Source of the DNA: Chara braunii
Lineage: Eukaryota > Streptophyta > Charophyceae > Charales > Characeae
Length of the DNA: 50,773 nucleotides
Direction of reading: 5' to 3'
Assembly (NCBI GenBank): GCA_003427395.1
Contig: BFEA01000408.1
Location: 497,312 to 548,084 of the forward strand
The translations under genes were made by a program, and so were the position numbers. Positions 31,862-43,090 of this stretch are shown piece by piece; position 1 is the stretch's first letter; every line of letters begins with the position of its first letter. The notes under the pieces were generated by a model that worked only from the letters and a program-made list of their open reading frames with translations, was not told the DNA's origin and made no database searches.

Positions 31862-32218
31862 TCAATCGTCGTATCGAGCAGGACGACGACGAGTGCGCTG
31901 TGGACGCTCAGAGGCATCCGGCTGTTGCTGAAGGTCTGCCTCAGATGGAGCAGGCTCGACTTCAGCGGTCTCCTTAGCCGGAGGAGAAGGAGGAGGGTCA
32001 TTGGGCTGAGGAGGAGCAGTGAACCCAGCACGACGGGCACGGTCATAGGCACGCACCAACATGCGAGCGTGCTGCAAGTGCTCGAGGGGCTCCCAGGTAG
32101 CCTCCTCATCAGGGTAACCCTTCCAACGTACGAGATACTCGACGTGGGGAGGGTTGTCGTCGGTGACTCGGCGACCAATGATGTCTGAAACGAGGAACTC
32201 CTCGTGACCGTCCACCAT
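31862..32218 (-). pseudogene. Element C chromodomain
   Basis: A clear chromodomain, DIIGRRVTDDNPPHVEYLVRWKG then YPDEEATWEPLEHLQHA (about residues 11-52), with the aromatic and Trp-Glu-Pro positions of the family. A Pro/Glu-rich tail ends in RRPARYDD and TGA at 31862. In chromoviruses this domain reads histone marks and guides integration to heterochromatin. A TGA near 32243 separates it from integrase in the same frame. Confidence 0.92.
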
Positions 32219-32242
32219 GATGGGTGGAGGACGCTCGTATGG

Positions 32243-33535
32243 TCATCCAGCGAAACGCGCAGACGGTCTGCAGTAAGGACGCAGTAACGAGACGTGGTAG
32301 ACATCGTGCACACGAGCCTGGCGTAGGTATTCGGGCAGCTTCACACGGAAGCTGACCGAGCTAGATGTCGTATCAGAACCGACGGCCTGGAGGATGCGGC
32401 ATGGGCCAAAGAAGCGACGCCGGAACTTGCGAAGCGTGTCCGCTTCAAGCTGTAAGTGGCGGGCGTCGATAAGCACATCATCACCGATTTTGAATGGATG
32501 ATCCATCCTCGATCGGTTCGCACGTGCTGCCATGCGAGTCTGGGACGCGGCTATGTGCTCATGTGCGGTCTTCATGATCGACGTCATGTGTGCCACCCAA
32601 TTGTCCAGCGCAGGAAAACTCGTGTCGGGGTGCAGCTGGGATGGTCGAAGGAAGTCCGTGGGAACACGAGGGTGATAGCCGAGGTCGCAATAGTAAGTCG
32701 ACATCCCCGTGGCTGGCAAGACGGCGTGGTTGTAGGCTATCTCCGCGTGGGCAAGATGGAGATCCCACTGCTGGTCGTCACGAACAATCTTTCGGAGAAT
32801 ATCTCCGAGAGTCCTGTTCGTGATCTCGGTCTGACCATCAGTGTGAGGATGGTAAGACGAGGAGAAGCGGAGCTGAGTGTCGTATACCTCGTGGAGCCGT
32901 CGCCAGAATCGGCTGGTAAAGCGCGGGTCACGGGGAGATATGATGCTCAGAGGTAAGCCGTGGTCACGCACGACTCGGTCAAACACGATGTTGGCGACCT
33001 CACGTGCACTGATGGCATAGCGGCACAGAACAAAACGTGCACGCTTCGTGAAGCGGTCGATGACGACCAGGATAGCATCATGACCGCGAGGGGTCGGAGG
33101 ACGAAGAGGACCGATAAAGTCCATCGAGATGGACTGCCAACNACCCTCNGNGATAGNAAGAGGCTGGAGCAAACCATAAGGCAAGTGGTTCGCACTGTTC
33201 ACCTCCTGACAGGTCGGACACTCTGCGACGTAGTCCTTCACAAAGTCCTTGCGCTTCGGCCAGACGTACAGGCGGCTCACACGAGCCAACGTCTTGTGGA
33301 AGCCCATATGACCGGCAGCTGCCTGGTCATGGAACTCTGCTACTGCTCGGACACGTAGCTGTCCAGTGGAGGGAACGCGAATACGGGGCTCTCTGGTGCC
33401 CTGTGAACCGTGCCAGTACACAAAACCATTGTCCCCGAGAGAGTAGTTCGGGACGGTCTTGCCACTCCGAAGGGTCGCGTGGATGTCGCGATAGTCGGGG
33501 CAGTGGCGGTGCTGAGTGCGAAACTCGTCGATCAC
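32243..33535 (-). pseudogene. Element C integrase
   Basis: The zinc region HDQAAAGHMGF...CPTCQEVN (33340-33200) is followed by the core: SMDFIGPLRPP (first Asp), VVIDRFTKRARF, IISPRDPRFTSRFW and HPHTDGQTEITNRTL (Glu). The second catalytic Asp position appears to read Pro (SPRD against the usual SDRD). The C-terminal part has IGDDVLIDARHLQL, FGPCRIL and VHDVYHVSLLRPY. N bases at 33142-33157 leave several residues unknown. In the same frame as reverse transcriptase after a TAG at 33584. Confidence 0.88.
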
Positions 33536-33583
33536 CGAGCAGTGGACGGTGGTGACCGAGATGGAAGAGAGCTGGATGTGCTC

Positions 33584-34757
33584 CTAGTCGTGGTCAGGGC
33601 GCAGGGATAAGGCATCTGCGACCTGATTAGTTTCACCCTTGATGTAGTCAGTGGTGAAACTAAACTCGGATAGGTCGCGCCACCAGCGAGCCTGTCGAGA
33701 AGTGAGCTTCGGTTTTGTCAGAAAAGCCTGGACAACAGAGTTGTCTGTACACACCGTGAACGGTGCCCCGTGCAGGTAGTGACGCCAGTGCCGAGCGACA
33801 TAAACTACTGTGAGAACCTCACGTTCATCAGCGGTGTAGTTTATCTCAGCGGACGGGAGCTGACGGGAGTAGAAGGCTATCGAACAATCACCGGAGCGAG
33901 ACTCGACAGTGTCGTCCTCTGCGATGGTAGGAGAATAGTCAATAGAAGGCTCGTCAGTAGCTGGACGAGTAGGCATCAGTCGGGAAGCAGTGGTAGGGGT
34001 AGGTGGTGGGAAGCGAGGGATACGAGGATGAGAGGAATCAGGAGAGGAGGGGAAGACCTGAGAAAGCACTGCTCCTACAGCAAAGTCTGACGCATCGGTG
34101 GTAAGGATAAAAGGGCGGTCAAAATCGGGTAGGTGAAGAACCGGTGCGCATGTCACCGCCTTCTTGAGGGCGCGAAAGGTGTCCTCGTGGAGGGGTGTCC
34201 AAGCCCAGGGTGGGTTCTTCCGGAGGAGGGTGGAGGTAAGGACGTAGGAATACGTAGCGTATCCCCGGATGAAGTTACTATAGTAGCTGGTCAGGCCTCG
34301 GAAGCGGCGAAGCTGCTTGGCGGATGTGGGGGCGGGCCACTCCGCAATAGCAGTGATCTTCGCGTCGTCTATGTGGAGACCCTGGTCAGACACGTAGTGT
34401 CCTAAGAAATTCACTTTGTGCTGGGCAAAGCGGCACTTGCTCAACTTGGCGTAGAAGCCATGTCTGCGGAAGCGGTCAAGGACGTCGCGGAGGTGTCTGA
34501 GGTGCTCCTCAAGGGTACGACTGTAGACCAGGATATCGTCGAGGTAGACGAGAATATACTGCTCCAGGATGTCCCTGAAGATGTCGTTCATCGCCCTCTG
34601 GAAGGTGGCGGGTGCATTGGTTAGGCCAAATGGCATCACCGTAAACTCGTAGTGGCCGAAGCGCGATCGGAACGCTGTCTTCGGCTGGTCGGCTGCAGCG
34701 ACGCGGATCTGATGGTAACCGCTACGAAGATCAATCTTCGTAAAGAAGTGGTGTCTC
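33584..34757 (-). pseudogene. Element C reverse transcriptase (palm) and RNase H
   Basis: Continues reverse transcriptase after a frameshift near 34757: KIDLRSGYHQIRVAAADQ (upstream of the first Met), MPFGLTNAPATFQRAM and YILVYLDDILVYSRTLEEH. The YLDD motif is intact, unlike the other elements of the window. RNase H follows with ILTTDASDFAVGAVL, REVLTVVYVARHWRHYL and VCTDNSVVQAF, ending DALSLRPDHD before a TAG (33584). An acidic, Ser/Pro-rich insertion lies inside RNase H (about 34040-33890). Confidence 0.9.
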
Positions 34758-36138
34758 CTAGGCGGTCGAACAGCTCATCGGAACGAGGTATGGGGTAGCT
34801 GTTCTTAACCGTGTAGCGGTTGAAACCGCGATAGTCGATGCAGAGATGGAGAGTTCCATCCGCTTTGCGAGCAAAGAGGACGGGTGCACCCCACGGGGAG
34901 TTGTTGGGTTTAATGAAACCCAGTCTCAGGAGCTCCTCAAGTTGACGCTTGAGTTCGGTGGCCTCGGGAATCGAGAGTCTGTAGGGTGCCTGGTGGTGAA
35001 CACGATAGTCAGGCACAAGTTGAATGGAGTGCTCGACGTCACGCATCGGTGGGATGCCGGCGTACGAGAACGACAATGGGAAAACGTTGTGGTACTCTCG
35101 GATGAGGTCACGGACTGCGGGCTCCAGGTCAGCCGTATATCGTGCGAGTTCCTCAGCGTCAGCGTCAGCGCCCGACGGCGGGGTGGACTCGACGGACGGC
35201 GGAGGGACGGAAGTAGAGATAGGAGCCATGGAGATAGAGTGAGGATCTGGCTCCAGAGGGATGACCTCGGCATCGGGACAGGGTGGATCATAGTGTAAGA
35301 GATTCGTCACGTCCACCAGAAAGAAGGTGACGTCGTCCTGTCGAATAAAGTGAGCGAACTGCCGAGGCGAGGTGACAGTGATAGAGGGGGATGGTGTGGG
35401 CACTAACGGCTCCGGGGGAGGAGGATCGGGGCGTGGTATCGCCGTGGTACCTATGAAAGGTACGCGATACGTCTGTCCACACTTCGTTTTGAGAACGAGA
35501 GTGTTGGTCGCCCAATCGGCCTCGGTGCTGCGGAACCGACGAGACCACAGAGTGCCGAGAATGAAGTCGTACCCCGTCTCCATCACATCGAAATGTGCAG
35601 AGGAGCGGTGGCGACGAGACGCCGGGGAACGATCAGGCGGCTCGGGAGTGAGGAAAAAGGGGAGGTCGGTGACCGTCTGATCGAAGAATCGCTGGGTCTT
35701 GTCATCCCCTAGGGTAACGGAGATGGGAGTCGGAGACCCTGTCGTGGGTAAGCGGACTTCCTTCACCACGTGTGGGTGAATGAAGTTGCCCTGAGAACCG
35801 GAATCCCACAGCGCTGAGTACACCCTCGTGAAGGTCCCGAGTCGTACTGGGATGATCGGGAGGGTGCGATCATGGTCAGAGAGGATGGCGAGAATGCGAA
35901 GCAGTGCAACGACATTGAGGGTGAGTCGATCCTGACGAGCCTGGAGCATGCTCAAGTCAACTGAGAGAGGACACAACGTCCTCGCGAGTAGCAAGCTGCT
36001 CGCTGCAACGGGCTGAGCGAATGGCTCGACGCTTCGGTAGTCGCGGCGGGGAAGGAGGGGAGACGGTGGTCTGCAAATGCGCAGACGGTACTGCGACAGA
36101 GGGCTAAGTACACTCTGTCGAGTCCTCCGATACCTCAA
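34757..36138 (-). pseudogene. Element C protease and start of reverse transcriptase
   Basis: The retropepsin domain contains SALWDSGSQGNFIHPHVV (D-S-G active site) and HFDVMETGYDFILGTLWSRRF, the second conserved strand. After a Pro/Ser-rich linker come reverse transcriptase fingers: VEHSIQLVPDYRVHHQAPYR, LGFIKPNNSPWGAPVLFARK and LHLCIDYRGFNRYTVKN. A frameshift after FDRLGD (near 34757) shifts the frame by one. The frame is open for about 460 codons. Confidence 0.9.
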
Positions 36139-36222
36139 CTCCAGTAGCGAGAGGGGCGAACTGCGACGGAGATGTCGGAAAGCCCACTACTGAGGAAGGC
36201 GCAGGTGTACACTGCACCGTGG

Positions 36223-38301
36223 CTAGGAGGCGCCGCGGGGACGTGAGGCGCCGCGGGGGGACTGAGCACGACGCTGACGAGAAAGATCAGCGTAGTGGCG
36301 GTCGAGGGCGGTAGTGTAAGGGCACCGCGAGGAGGTATGACCGTCCAAGCGGCAGCGCAAACTCCCACGTCGGCCCAGAATAGCCGCGCGCTCCTCAGTG
36401 GAAAGGACACCGCGAGGAGGGACAAAGCCCGGAGGGAGGTCCTCCTGAGGGACCTCGGGGGGCGACGCGCCAGCGTGACCGGGGCGGCTGCGTGCCCGAG
36501 AGAGGGCGGAGAGCGCGAGCTGAAGGCGCTCAGCTGCAGGGAGGGTAGAGTCCTCCAAGTGATAGTGGACGGCCTCGCAGAGATCGAGGTCGTCGTTGTG
36601 GTCGCCCTCAGGTGACAGTGGGGCAACAGCGTCCTGCTCACCATACTCCAGCGTGCTGAAGCGGCGCGAGAAGTGGCGGCCCTACTGCGTGGAACAATGG
36701 GGGCGACCGCGGAAAGGGGAACGGCGCTGGGAAGTGTCGTGAGAGGAGGAGGAGGCATAGCCCGTGCGCTGGGGTTGGGAGGAGGAGGAGGGGTGAAGAC
36801 GGGCTCGCATCCGCTGGTGGTCCCTGGCGGCTTCGTAAGCCTGTGGGGCCGATGTGAACTCGTACCGCCATAGCTCGGAGCGGTACTCGAGCAGAAGGCT
36901 GGTCAAGAAACGATCGATAAGGGCAGCCTCGGGGAGGAACGCCACGTCGCAAACGAGGCAAGCGTCCTGAAAGACCTGGATGTGGCGATCCAGGCCAGCA
37001 GCGCCACCAGAGCCTGACCAGCGTGTAGTGACGACACGCTCGAAGGCGTCAGTCACGTCGTATCGGGCTCCGAAGCGATCCTCGAGGAATGACTGGAAAT
37101 CCACGAAGGTCGGAGTCCGACCCTCTCGAAGGGACTAGGGATAGAAATCCTCCCAGGCCTCGAAAGGACCGCTATGCAGGCGCGTCGAGAGGTGACCCAC
37201 CCACGTCTCGGGTGTGGCGCCCATGAGCTGGAGTGTGCGGGTGGCAGACTGCAGCCACCCAGACACGCGTATGCCTGTACCGTCATACAAGGCAATGTCC
37301 GACAAGCGGATGAGTGGCGCGCCACCGTTTTGGCGGCGAGGGGATCGAGGAGCGGAGGTCTGTGCCACGGCTGAGTTAGTCGGCGCAGGTCCTGGAGAAA
37401 GGGGCGCAGCTGACTGTGCGCCCGGGCCGCATGGGGGAGCGACGGTGGCAACAGCGGCAGGTTGCGAGGGTGTTGCAGTAGAAGTGGTCGCAGCAACCGC
37501 GGGAGTAGGAAGAAGGTAGGAAGGAGTTGTATAGGGTGCAGGGCGGGGAAAGCGAGCCTGCATGGGAGGAAGGGTAGAGGAGGTAGGGGGCGCGCCCGAA
37601 GGCGCGGCCACCTATGAGGGTGGGGGTGGCTGAAGTCGTAATAGGGCGAGGTCGGCCCGGGGCTGGGCAATCTCGTCCGCGAGACCTCGAACGTAGATCG
37701 ATCGAGGGGTGGCAGGAGGAAGAGTGGAGGGGGTGGACGCACAAGCGGCGCGGGGCATCCCAAAGGGGGGAGAGCCAGGTGGCGCTGCGGTCGTGCGAAG
37801 GGGAGGGAGAAGCGGGGCACCCGGAAAAGCTAAGACCATGGTAGCGGGTTGTTGTACCGTGGCCGTAGTGACCGGGATCTGGGCAGGTGCGCCCGTAGAC
37901 TGAGGGGGGGCCTGGCTCGTGGCAGTCGTCGTGCTAGGGGCGTGGACAGTCACCAAGATGGCCGGGTCAGGGGCAACGGAGGAGGAAGCTCCGTCGTGGC
38001 CACCCTGTCGGAGGACGGGGGACCCGAACTGGGAGCCAAGAGATGGCGGACACGCAGCGTCCTAGAGTTGCTGCATGTCGGCGGCAAGGGTTGCCACCTG
38101 CGCCTGTAAGGGCGCGAGGGTCGCGAGTTGCGCCTGGATGGGCGGAAGGGTCGCGAGTTGCGCCTGGATAGGCGCAAGGAGGGAGGTGAGGAGGGTGTGT
38201 AGATCCCCCTGGGGCTGATGGCCTTGGTCCGTCGGCACGGGTGTGGAGCCCGATGCCGTGGTCATCGCCGTGTCGGCGGCGTGTGACGCACCGTCGGCCA
38301 T
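36223..38301 (-). pseudogene. Element C gag
   Basis: ATG 38301 begins one continuous minus-strand frame cut only by TAG codons (38062, 37612, 37135, 36682, 36223). The N-terminus has a repeated LLAPIQAQLATLPPIQAQLA pattern, a coiled coil. A long Pro/Thr/Ala-rich region follows. The capsid-like domain is at 37380-36800: RLSDIALYDGTGIRVSGWLQ, WVGHLSTRLHSGPFEAWEDF, VDFQSFLEDRFGARYDVTDA and ALIDRFLTSLLLEYRSELWR. An Arg-rich basic part is near 36300-36450, and I could not place a classic CCHC knuckle with certainty. Gag would form the particle shell. Confidence 0.85.
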
Positions 38302-40356
38302 GGGGAGATGACGGACCGGACTGGAGGGGGCCAGAAGAGGTCCGTGTGAGCGGAGGGCATAGGGGGAAGTCCGCGGTAGAAAGCAGCGAACGGCGCTAGC
38401 AAGGCTAGCACGGGCGCCGTCAAAGGGGGAGGGGTGGTTCGGGTCCAGGGTGCCCGAAGAGGACGGGGAAGTAGGGGGGTGTTGAGGAACCCTAAACCCT
38501 ACAAAAACCCTAACAAAACCCTAACCGAGGTTTAAGGCTAGGGTAGGGTACCGGTGACCTAATCAAGAAAGTGAAATAGCAAGCATAAGGGGGGGGGAGA
38601 CAGGAGAAAAATAAATAAAAAGCGAGATTTCGGGAGAAAATAAAAATAAATAAATAAATAATAAAAATAATTAAAAAAATAAGTAAAGAGATGTGAAGAG
38701 AAACAATATTTATTTATTTTTTGAAATTTTCGGCAGCATTTCCCTACCCCCCACGGGGTCAAGAATGTGCCAAGGGAAAAGGAGAGACCGAGGTGTGCAC
38801 ACTAGAGATGCCGCAAATAAATAAACAAATTTCAAAAAATAAATAAATAAATAATATATAAATAAATAAGTAAATAGGTGTGTGAGGAGGTGAGGAGAAA
38901 TGGGTTACCTGATTTTTCAAAAATTTTGGCAGCATTTCGTTACCCCCATGGGGTCGAAGTGTACCGAAAAGACTAAGTAAGAAAAAAAAATCAGAAAATT
39001 TCGGCAGCACTTCGTTACCCCCACGGGGTCAAAACATGTGCCAAAAGCAAGAAAGGCTAACACCTAATCAGATTTAGGGTTGCCGCCAAGAATTTTCAGA
39101 ATAAGTAAAAATAAATAAATAAATCAAAAAAATAAGAAAAGAGGGTGGGGAAGAAGATGAGAAAACTAATAACTAATCAAATTTAGGGTTGCCGTAGAGA
39201 AAATCGAATTTTCAGAATAAATAGAAAAATAAATTAAATAAATCAGAAAATGAGAAAAGAAGGTGGGAAAGAAGATACTTCGAATTTTTGGAAAAAGAGA
39301 AAAGATCAATCAAAAGAGAGGTGGAAAGAAAAAAAACAGAAAATTTTTCGAAGTAGAGGGGAAGGGGAATGAAAAGTGAGGGAGAAAAGAAAGAAATAGG
39401 TGGGGGGGAGAGAAAAAGATGAAGTGGGAGGTGNGGGGATGATGTGGTGGTAGTTGGGGGAGAGGAGGGTTGGGAAAAGGTGGAGAGAGATCAAGAAGGA
39501 AGAAAAAAAGAAGGAAGGAAAAGAAGAGATGAAAAAAATAGAATAAGAGAATGGGTGGTGGGAGAAAGGTGGGGAGGGGAAGATAAAAGGAGGAGGGGAA
39601 GATGCAGTAGAAGGTGGGGGAAAGAGAAGGGGTGAATAAGAGGAGAGAGGAGAGGTAGGGAGANTGGGTTAGTAGAGGGAGAGGGGAGAAGGGAGTGATA
39701 CCTGGCCCTTGGTGTCTCCAAGGGCACAAGGTACACCAAGACCAGGAGGGTCTTGGTCTTTGCTGCAGCAGCCAGTTGGAGGAGAGAGGGGGGGCTGAGA
39801 TCTTGATGAGCCCCCAGCAGCACTTCTGCAGATGTCCAGATGTAGGGTCTGCTGTGTGAGCAGGCCCTCTCCACTGTAGAGGGGTAAATAGCAACTTCGC
39901 TGCTGCTCACTGCTCGCTGCCGAGGGGGGGGGGGGGTAAATAGCCAGCACGGCACCTCTTCAGCACGAGTGTGCCGTATTACAAAACTATGGACACATTG
40001 TGGCGAGTGTGTTATGAGGCTGCTTACGCACGTGCATGGCTCGGCAGGTGCCTGGGTTCAAACCCCAGTGGCAGCAGTTGCATCCTGGATCTTGATAATA
40101 TAAAATTCGGGAGCGGGGCGGGGCGGGGCGGGGCAGCGTGGGCGCATGGCGCGCGTGCGCGTGCGGCGGCCTTGGCCTTGTTGTGATGCGGCTTCCTTTT
40201 TCGCCACATGGAGCTCTCCTGCTGCAGCACCTTTCTTCGTTGTTTTTCTCGCTTTTTCGCCCGAAAACGGCCGGAAAACAGCCAAAAACCCGACTGTCGG
40301 GTTTTGCCGTATTTCCCTGCTGTGCGGTGTGGTGGGTGGGGGCGGGGACCGTTCCC
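38302..40356 (-). other. Element C 5' leader (2 kb, repeat modules, purine-rich)
   Basis: Non-coding interval between gag and the primer-binding site. It contains telomere-like CCCTAAACCCTA-type repeats (38487-38525) and three copies of a module with GGCAGCATTTCGTTACCCCC (38731, 38928, 39003). Two copies of a module with AAATTTAGGGTTGCCG and TTTTCAGAATAA lie at 39068 and 39179. A strongly GGAGA-rich tract occupies 39340-39680. Frames seen in it are low-complexity. Confidence 0.6.
40000..40100 (+). repeat. Possible tRNA-derived SINE head inside element C leader
   Basis: GGTTCAAACCCC (40058-40069) is a good B box. A weak A-box-like TGGCGAGTGTG lies about 55 bases upstream. The orientation is opposite to element C. 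Folding was not tested. Confidence 0.3.
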
Positions 40357-40368
40357 GCTCCGATACCA
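40357..40368 (-). promoter_or_regulatory. Element C primer-binding site
   Basis: On the minus strand TGGTATCGGAGC directly follows the 5' LTR after one base. It has one mismatch to the initiator-Met tRNA complement. Confidence 0.85.
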
Positions 40369-40369
40369 A

Positions 40370-40765
40370 TGTGGCGGACCCACCAGGTGTGGTGCTCCGC
40401 TAGTGACAGAGGTGGAGATGGAGGGAGAAGGAGGGAGCAAGGTGCACAGCGCAGCTCCCCACGCAAGACTCCAACGCACGTACTCCAAAATGTGCAAGTG
40501 AAGAATGAGCGCGAAAACAAACAATGGCTGGGGTATACCCCAGCGGACTGACGGGACTGGACTGGACTGGCTGGTACCGACAGAGGTACCGGCCTGGACT
40601 GGCCTACCCCGAATANGGGTATACCCCAGCGGACTGACGGGACTGGACTGGACTGGCTGGTACCGACAGAGGTACCGGCCTGGACTGGCCTACCCCGAAT
40701 ACAACACAGGCGTGCGAGAACAGGCCAAGGGGCTGGTCTCACAGGCCAACTCGAGGTCCGCTACA
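40370..40765 (-). repeat. Element C 5' LTR
   Basis: Partner of 30324-30719, with the same 85-bp duplication around N 40616 (40531-40615 and 40617-40701) and the same GGGGTATACCCC palindrome (40530-40541). Confidence 0.92.
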
Positions 40766-40770
40766 CCAAT

Positions 40771-41760
40771 TCTTCACGTATTGAAAAAATCCAGTGGAAC
40801 CAATACGTCCTCATCACATCTCTCACCCAGTAAGGTCATGTATAGCATGATCCAGGGGTTGGTTGCACACAAAAATGGAGACTGGATAGGAGAATAGTAG
40901 AGTGGTACAAATCACGGTAGTTCGGTACAAAAGCATAATGTTGACGCAAAAAAACAGGGGAACAGTAAAATCGGAGGATTTCATGTTCTCTTTTTCATCG
41001 TTCTTTTTGTGTCCATAATTTTGTACTTAGTCACAAAATAAATAAAATACCACCCTCGACTTGTCATTAGAAAATCGCTCGCACGGAATCCTGCACACAT
41101 GTTCGAGACCAGATGGCAATGGTAATGAAAGTAAGGTCAAAAGACTCAAAACCGGTTCATAACGGTAAATCCGAAAATAAAACAGCATGATACGATATTC
41201 AGCCTAATAGTAGGCCTAGTACATATGGTTGCGAAAACGGAAAACAGGGGTCAGTTCGAGTGCCCTGTTTCTCCGTTCCTCGCCCGACAAAGAAAATGTC
41301 AAAAATCGTTAGTATCATTGGTCTAGGCTCATAATCCCCTCATTTTGGGAGGCCGGCTGGATTTGGCCGCCCGACAATAGCCCGGACCTCCTCTCGACGT
41401 CCCTGTCGAGACCGCATAGTCCTCACTAGAGAACCTGTACCGACCTGAGGCTGACATCCTGAGTATTGTGTTTGGTTCTGTGGCGTGGCTTCTTCTTAGA
41501 CTCACTTCTATTTATCCGCGGGCTCAGAGGATGTCTAGCTCTAGATCCATGTTTAGTCTGCCCAGTCGATGTGTGCGAGCCCCCTTCGCGTCGCTTTTGC
41601 CTGTGAGATGAAGTGAAAGCCCTAGAGTCTCGTTTGACCCAGACTTTCCGTTTATCCCTGATGAGCACGAATAACCATCTCTTTTTCTTTCCTAGTTTCA
41701 ACCCTTCGACTTTCTTAATCATTGGTCTCTTTCTCTTCCTTGAACTCTCACCCACAAGGC
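40771..41760. other. No supported gene; possible degenerate leader of element D
   Basis: AT-richer sequence upstream of element D gag. I could not find an LTR matching 49178 onward or a primer-binding site here, so the 5' end of D is missing or too diverged. Short frames have no motif. Confidence 0.4.
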
Positions 41761-43090
41761 ATGTCAGGCCAACAGCCCGACGATTCCATCTCGAACTTTG
41801 CCGCCCTCATCCTCACCTTCAGCAAACTGGTGGCCGAAGAGGAGCAGCCGCAGGCTGCCTCTGCAATAAACTGGTGGTCGAACTTTGCTGCCCTCATCCT
41901 CACCTTCAGCAAACTGGTGGTTGAAGAGGAACAGTGTCGAACTACTACGGCAACAGCAAGAAGACGCCGAAGCCCAGTGTCAGAACTAGGGGAAGCAGCT
42001 AATGCGATCCAGAGCCTCTCACAAGACACTTTGGCAAGTCTGCAAGAGCAAGAAATGGAGCACGCAGCCACACTGCGCGGCTGGCATTTTACCCCGACGG
42101 ACGGTCACAGCCAACCGTCGGCAGAAGAGAAGACTAAGGAAGACATCTCTAAGCTCATCGTGAAACTCATGCTGACTTGCAATTGGCAACAGCACGAGTT
42201 GCAGCGGCTCAAGCGCATCATTGACGAAATGCAGGACTCACAATGTCATGCAAACCGCAGCTTCAACACACGTATCAACCACTTGGAACAAGACGGCGCC
42301 TCCTCGGCAAGCACCGGACAAAGTAGCAGCCAGCCGTCAACGCTAGAGTTGGAGCAGCGGATTGACCAAGCGGTCGCCACAATCGACGACCTCGGCACGT
42401 TCATGAGATCAAAAACAATCAGCCTGTTACACAGAGCTGAAGGTCGGCATCTGCACGTTGCAGCAACATCCAGCCAGCAGCAGCTCGTGATGTTCAAAAT
42501 GTCGAACTTCCGCATCGACAAACTTGATGACTACACGAAGTCGAATCCGCTAGCTTGGTGGCAAGGGTTCACCACCGAACTTGGACTGCATGAAGTCCCC
42601 GAGCGCCTCAAGATAGCGGCACCCTACCTTAATACCACGGGTGCGTGCCAAATGTGGCTCAACCACCTCGCGGTCAAGGAAGGGGTCGACATGGAGGATC
42701 TGCACACCAAGCTGGATTGGGATGCCATCACCGCCTTGTGGAAGGCCCGATTCATCGTGCAAGACAGAAAGGCGAAGGCGGCCAACCAAGCGTTTCAGAT
42801 TTACCAAGGAAATCAGCCGACGTTGCTGGTTAACGGAATGGCGAAAAATTTTCGTTGACGCAGGCGATCAGACAAGAGGAGCACTACACAGACTTTAACT
42901 CCATTGTCACTCATGCCCACGCGATCATCCAAACCAATCGGCAGGCCGCGAATGACCGGCAAGGCCAACCAAATTTTCTGGACAAAGGCAAGGGGCAACG
43001 GACGCAACCTGTTGCTGCAGTCCAAACAAGTGGACAAGTAGAAGACCAGGCATCGACTCCCGCATCAAGTGAAGGGACCTAGTCAATGCC
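41761..43090 (+). pseudogene. Element D gag
   Basis: ATG 41761 opens about 365 codons. An 87-bp unit is tandemly repeated (41791-41877 and from 41878), giving the segment SNFAALILTFSKLV twice. A coiled-coil region (ELEQRIDQAVATIDDLGTFM) precedes a capsid-like domain (KLDDYTKSNPLAWWQGF, ACQMWLNHLAVKEGVDME, DAITALWKARFIVQDRKAKA). The frame ends with TGA at 42858 and coding continues in another frame (TQAIRQEEHYTDFNSIVTHA onward). Confidence 0.75.

Larger units (their letters stand above)
30324..40765 (-). mobile_element. Element C: chromovirus (Ty3/gypsy) with intact boundaries
   Basis: LTRs at 30324-30719 and 40370-40765 are flanked by exact CCAAT duplications (30319-30323 and 40766-40770). 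The LTR ends are inverted (TGTGGCGGACC against GGTCCGCTACA, one mismatch). The primer-binding site adjoins the right LTR on the minus strand. gag-pol runs 38301 to 31862 on the minus strand. The two LTRs differ at roughly ten positions by eye, so the insertion is fairly young. Confidence 0.95.

Noticed and set aside
31636-32313. 225-codon minus-strand frame at the end of element C
   Set aside because: It overlaps the real chromodomain in a different frame and crosses an N. The Ser/Leu/Arg-rich content is typical of a shadow frame.
33770-36615. Plus-strand frames of 60-150 codons opposite element C pol
   Set aside because: They overlap a clearly recognisable minus-strand gag-pol and have no motif, so they are antisense shadows.
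9898-38064. Stop-codon recoding (TAG as Gln) as the main explanation for TAG in elements A and C
   Set aside because: TGA and TAA also interrupt the elements, frameshifts and lost catalytic residues are common, and C-to-T decay explains the pattern. It remains worth testing in host genes.
38487-38525. Telomere
   Set aside because: Only about four degenerate CCCTAAA-like units, inside a retrotransposon leader and with sequence continuing on both sides.
40000-40100. Functional tRNA gene
   Set aside because: Only the B box is convincing. The A box is weak and the spacing is too long for most tRNAs.
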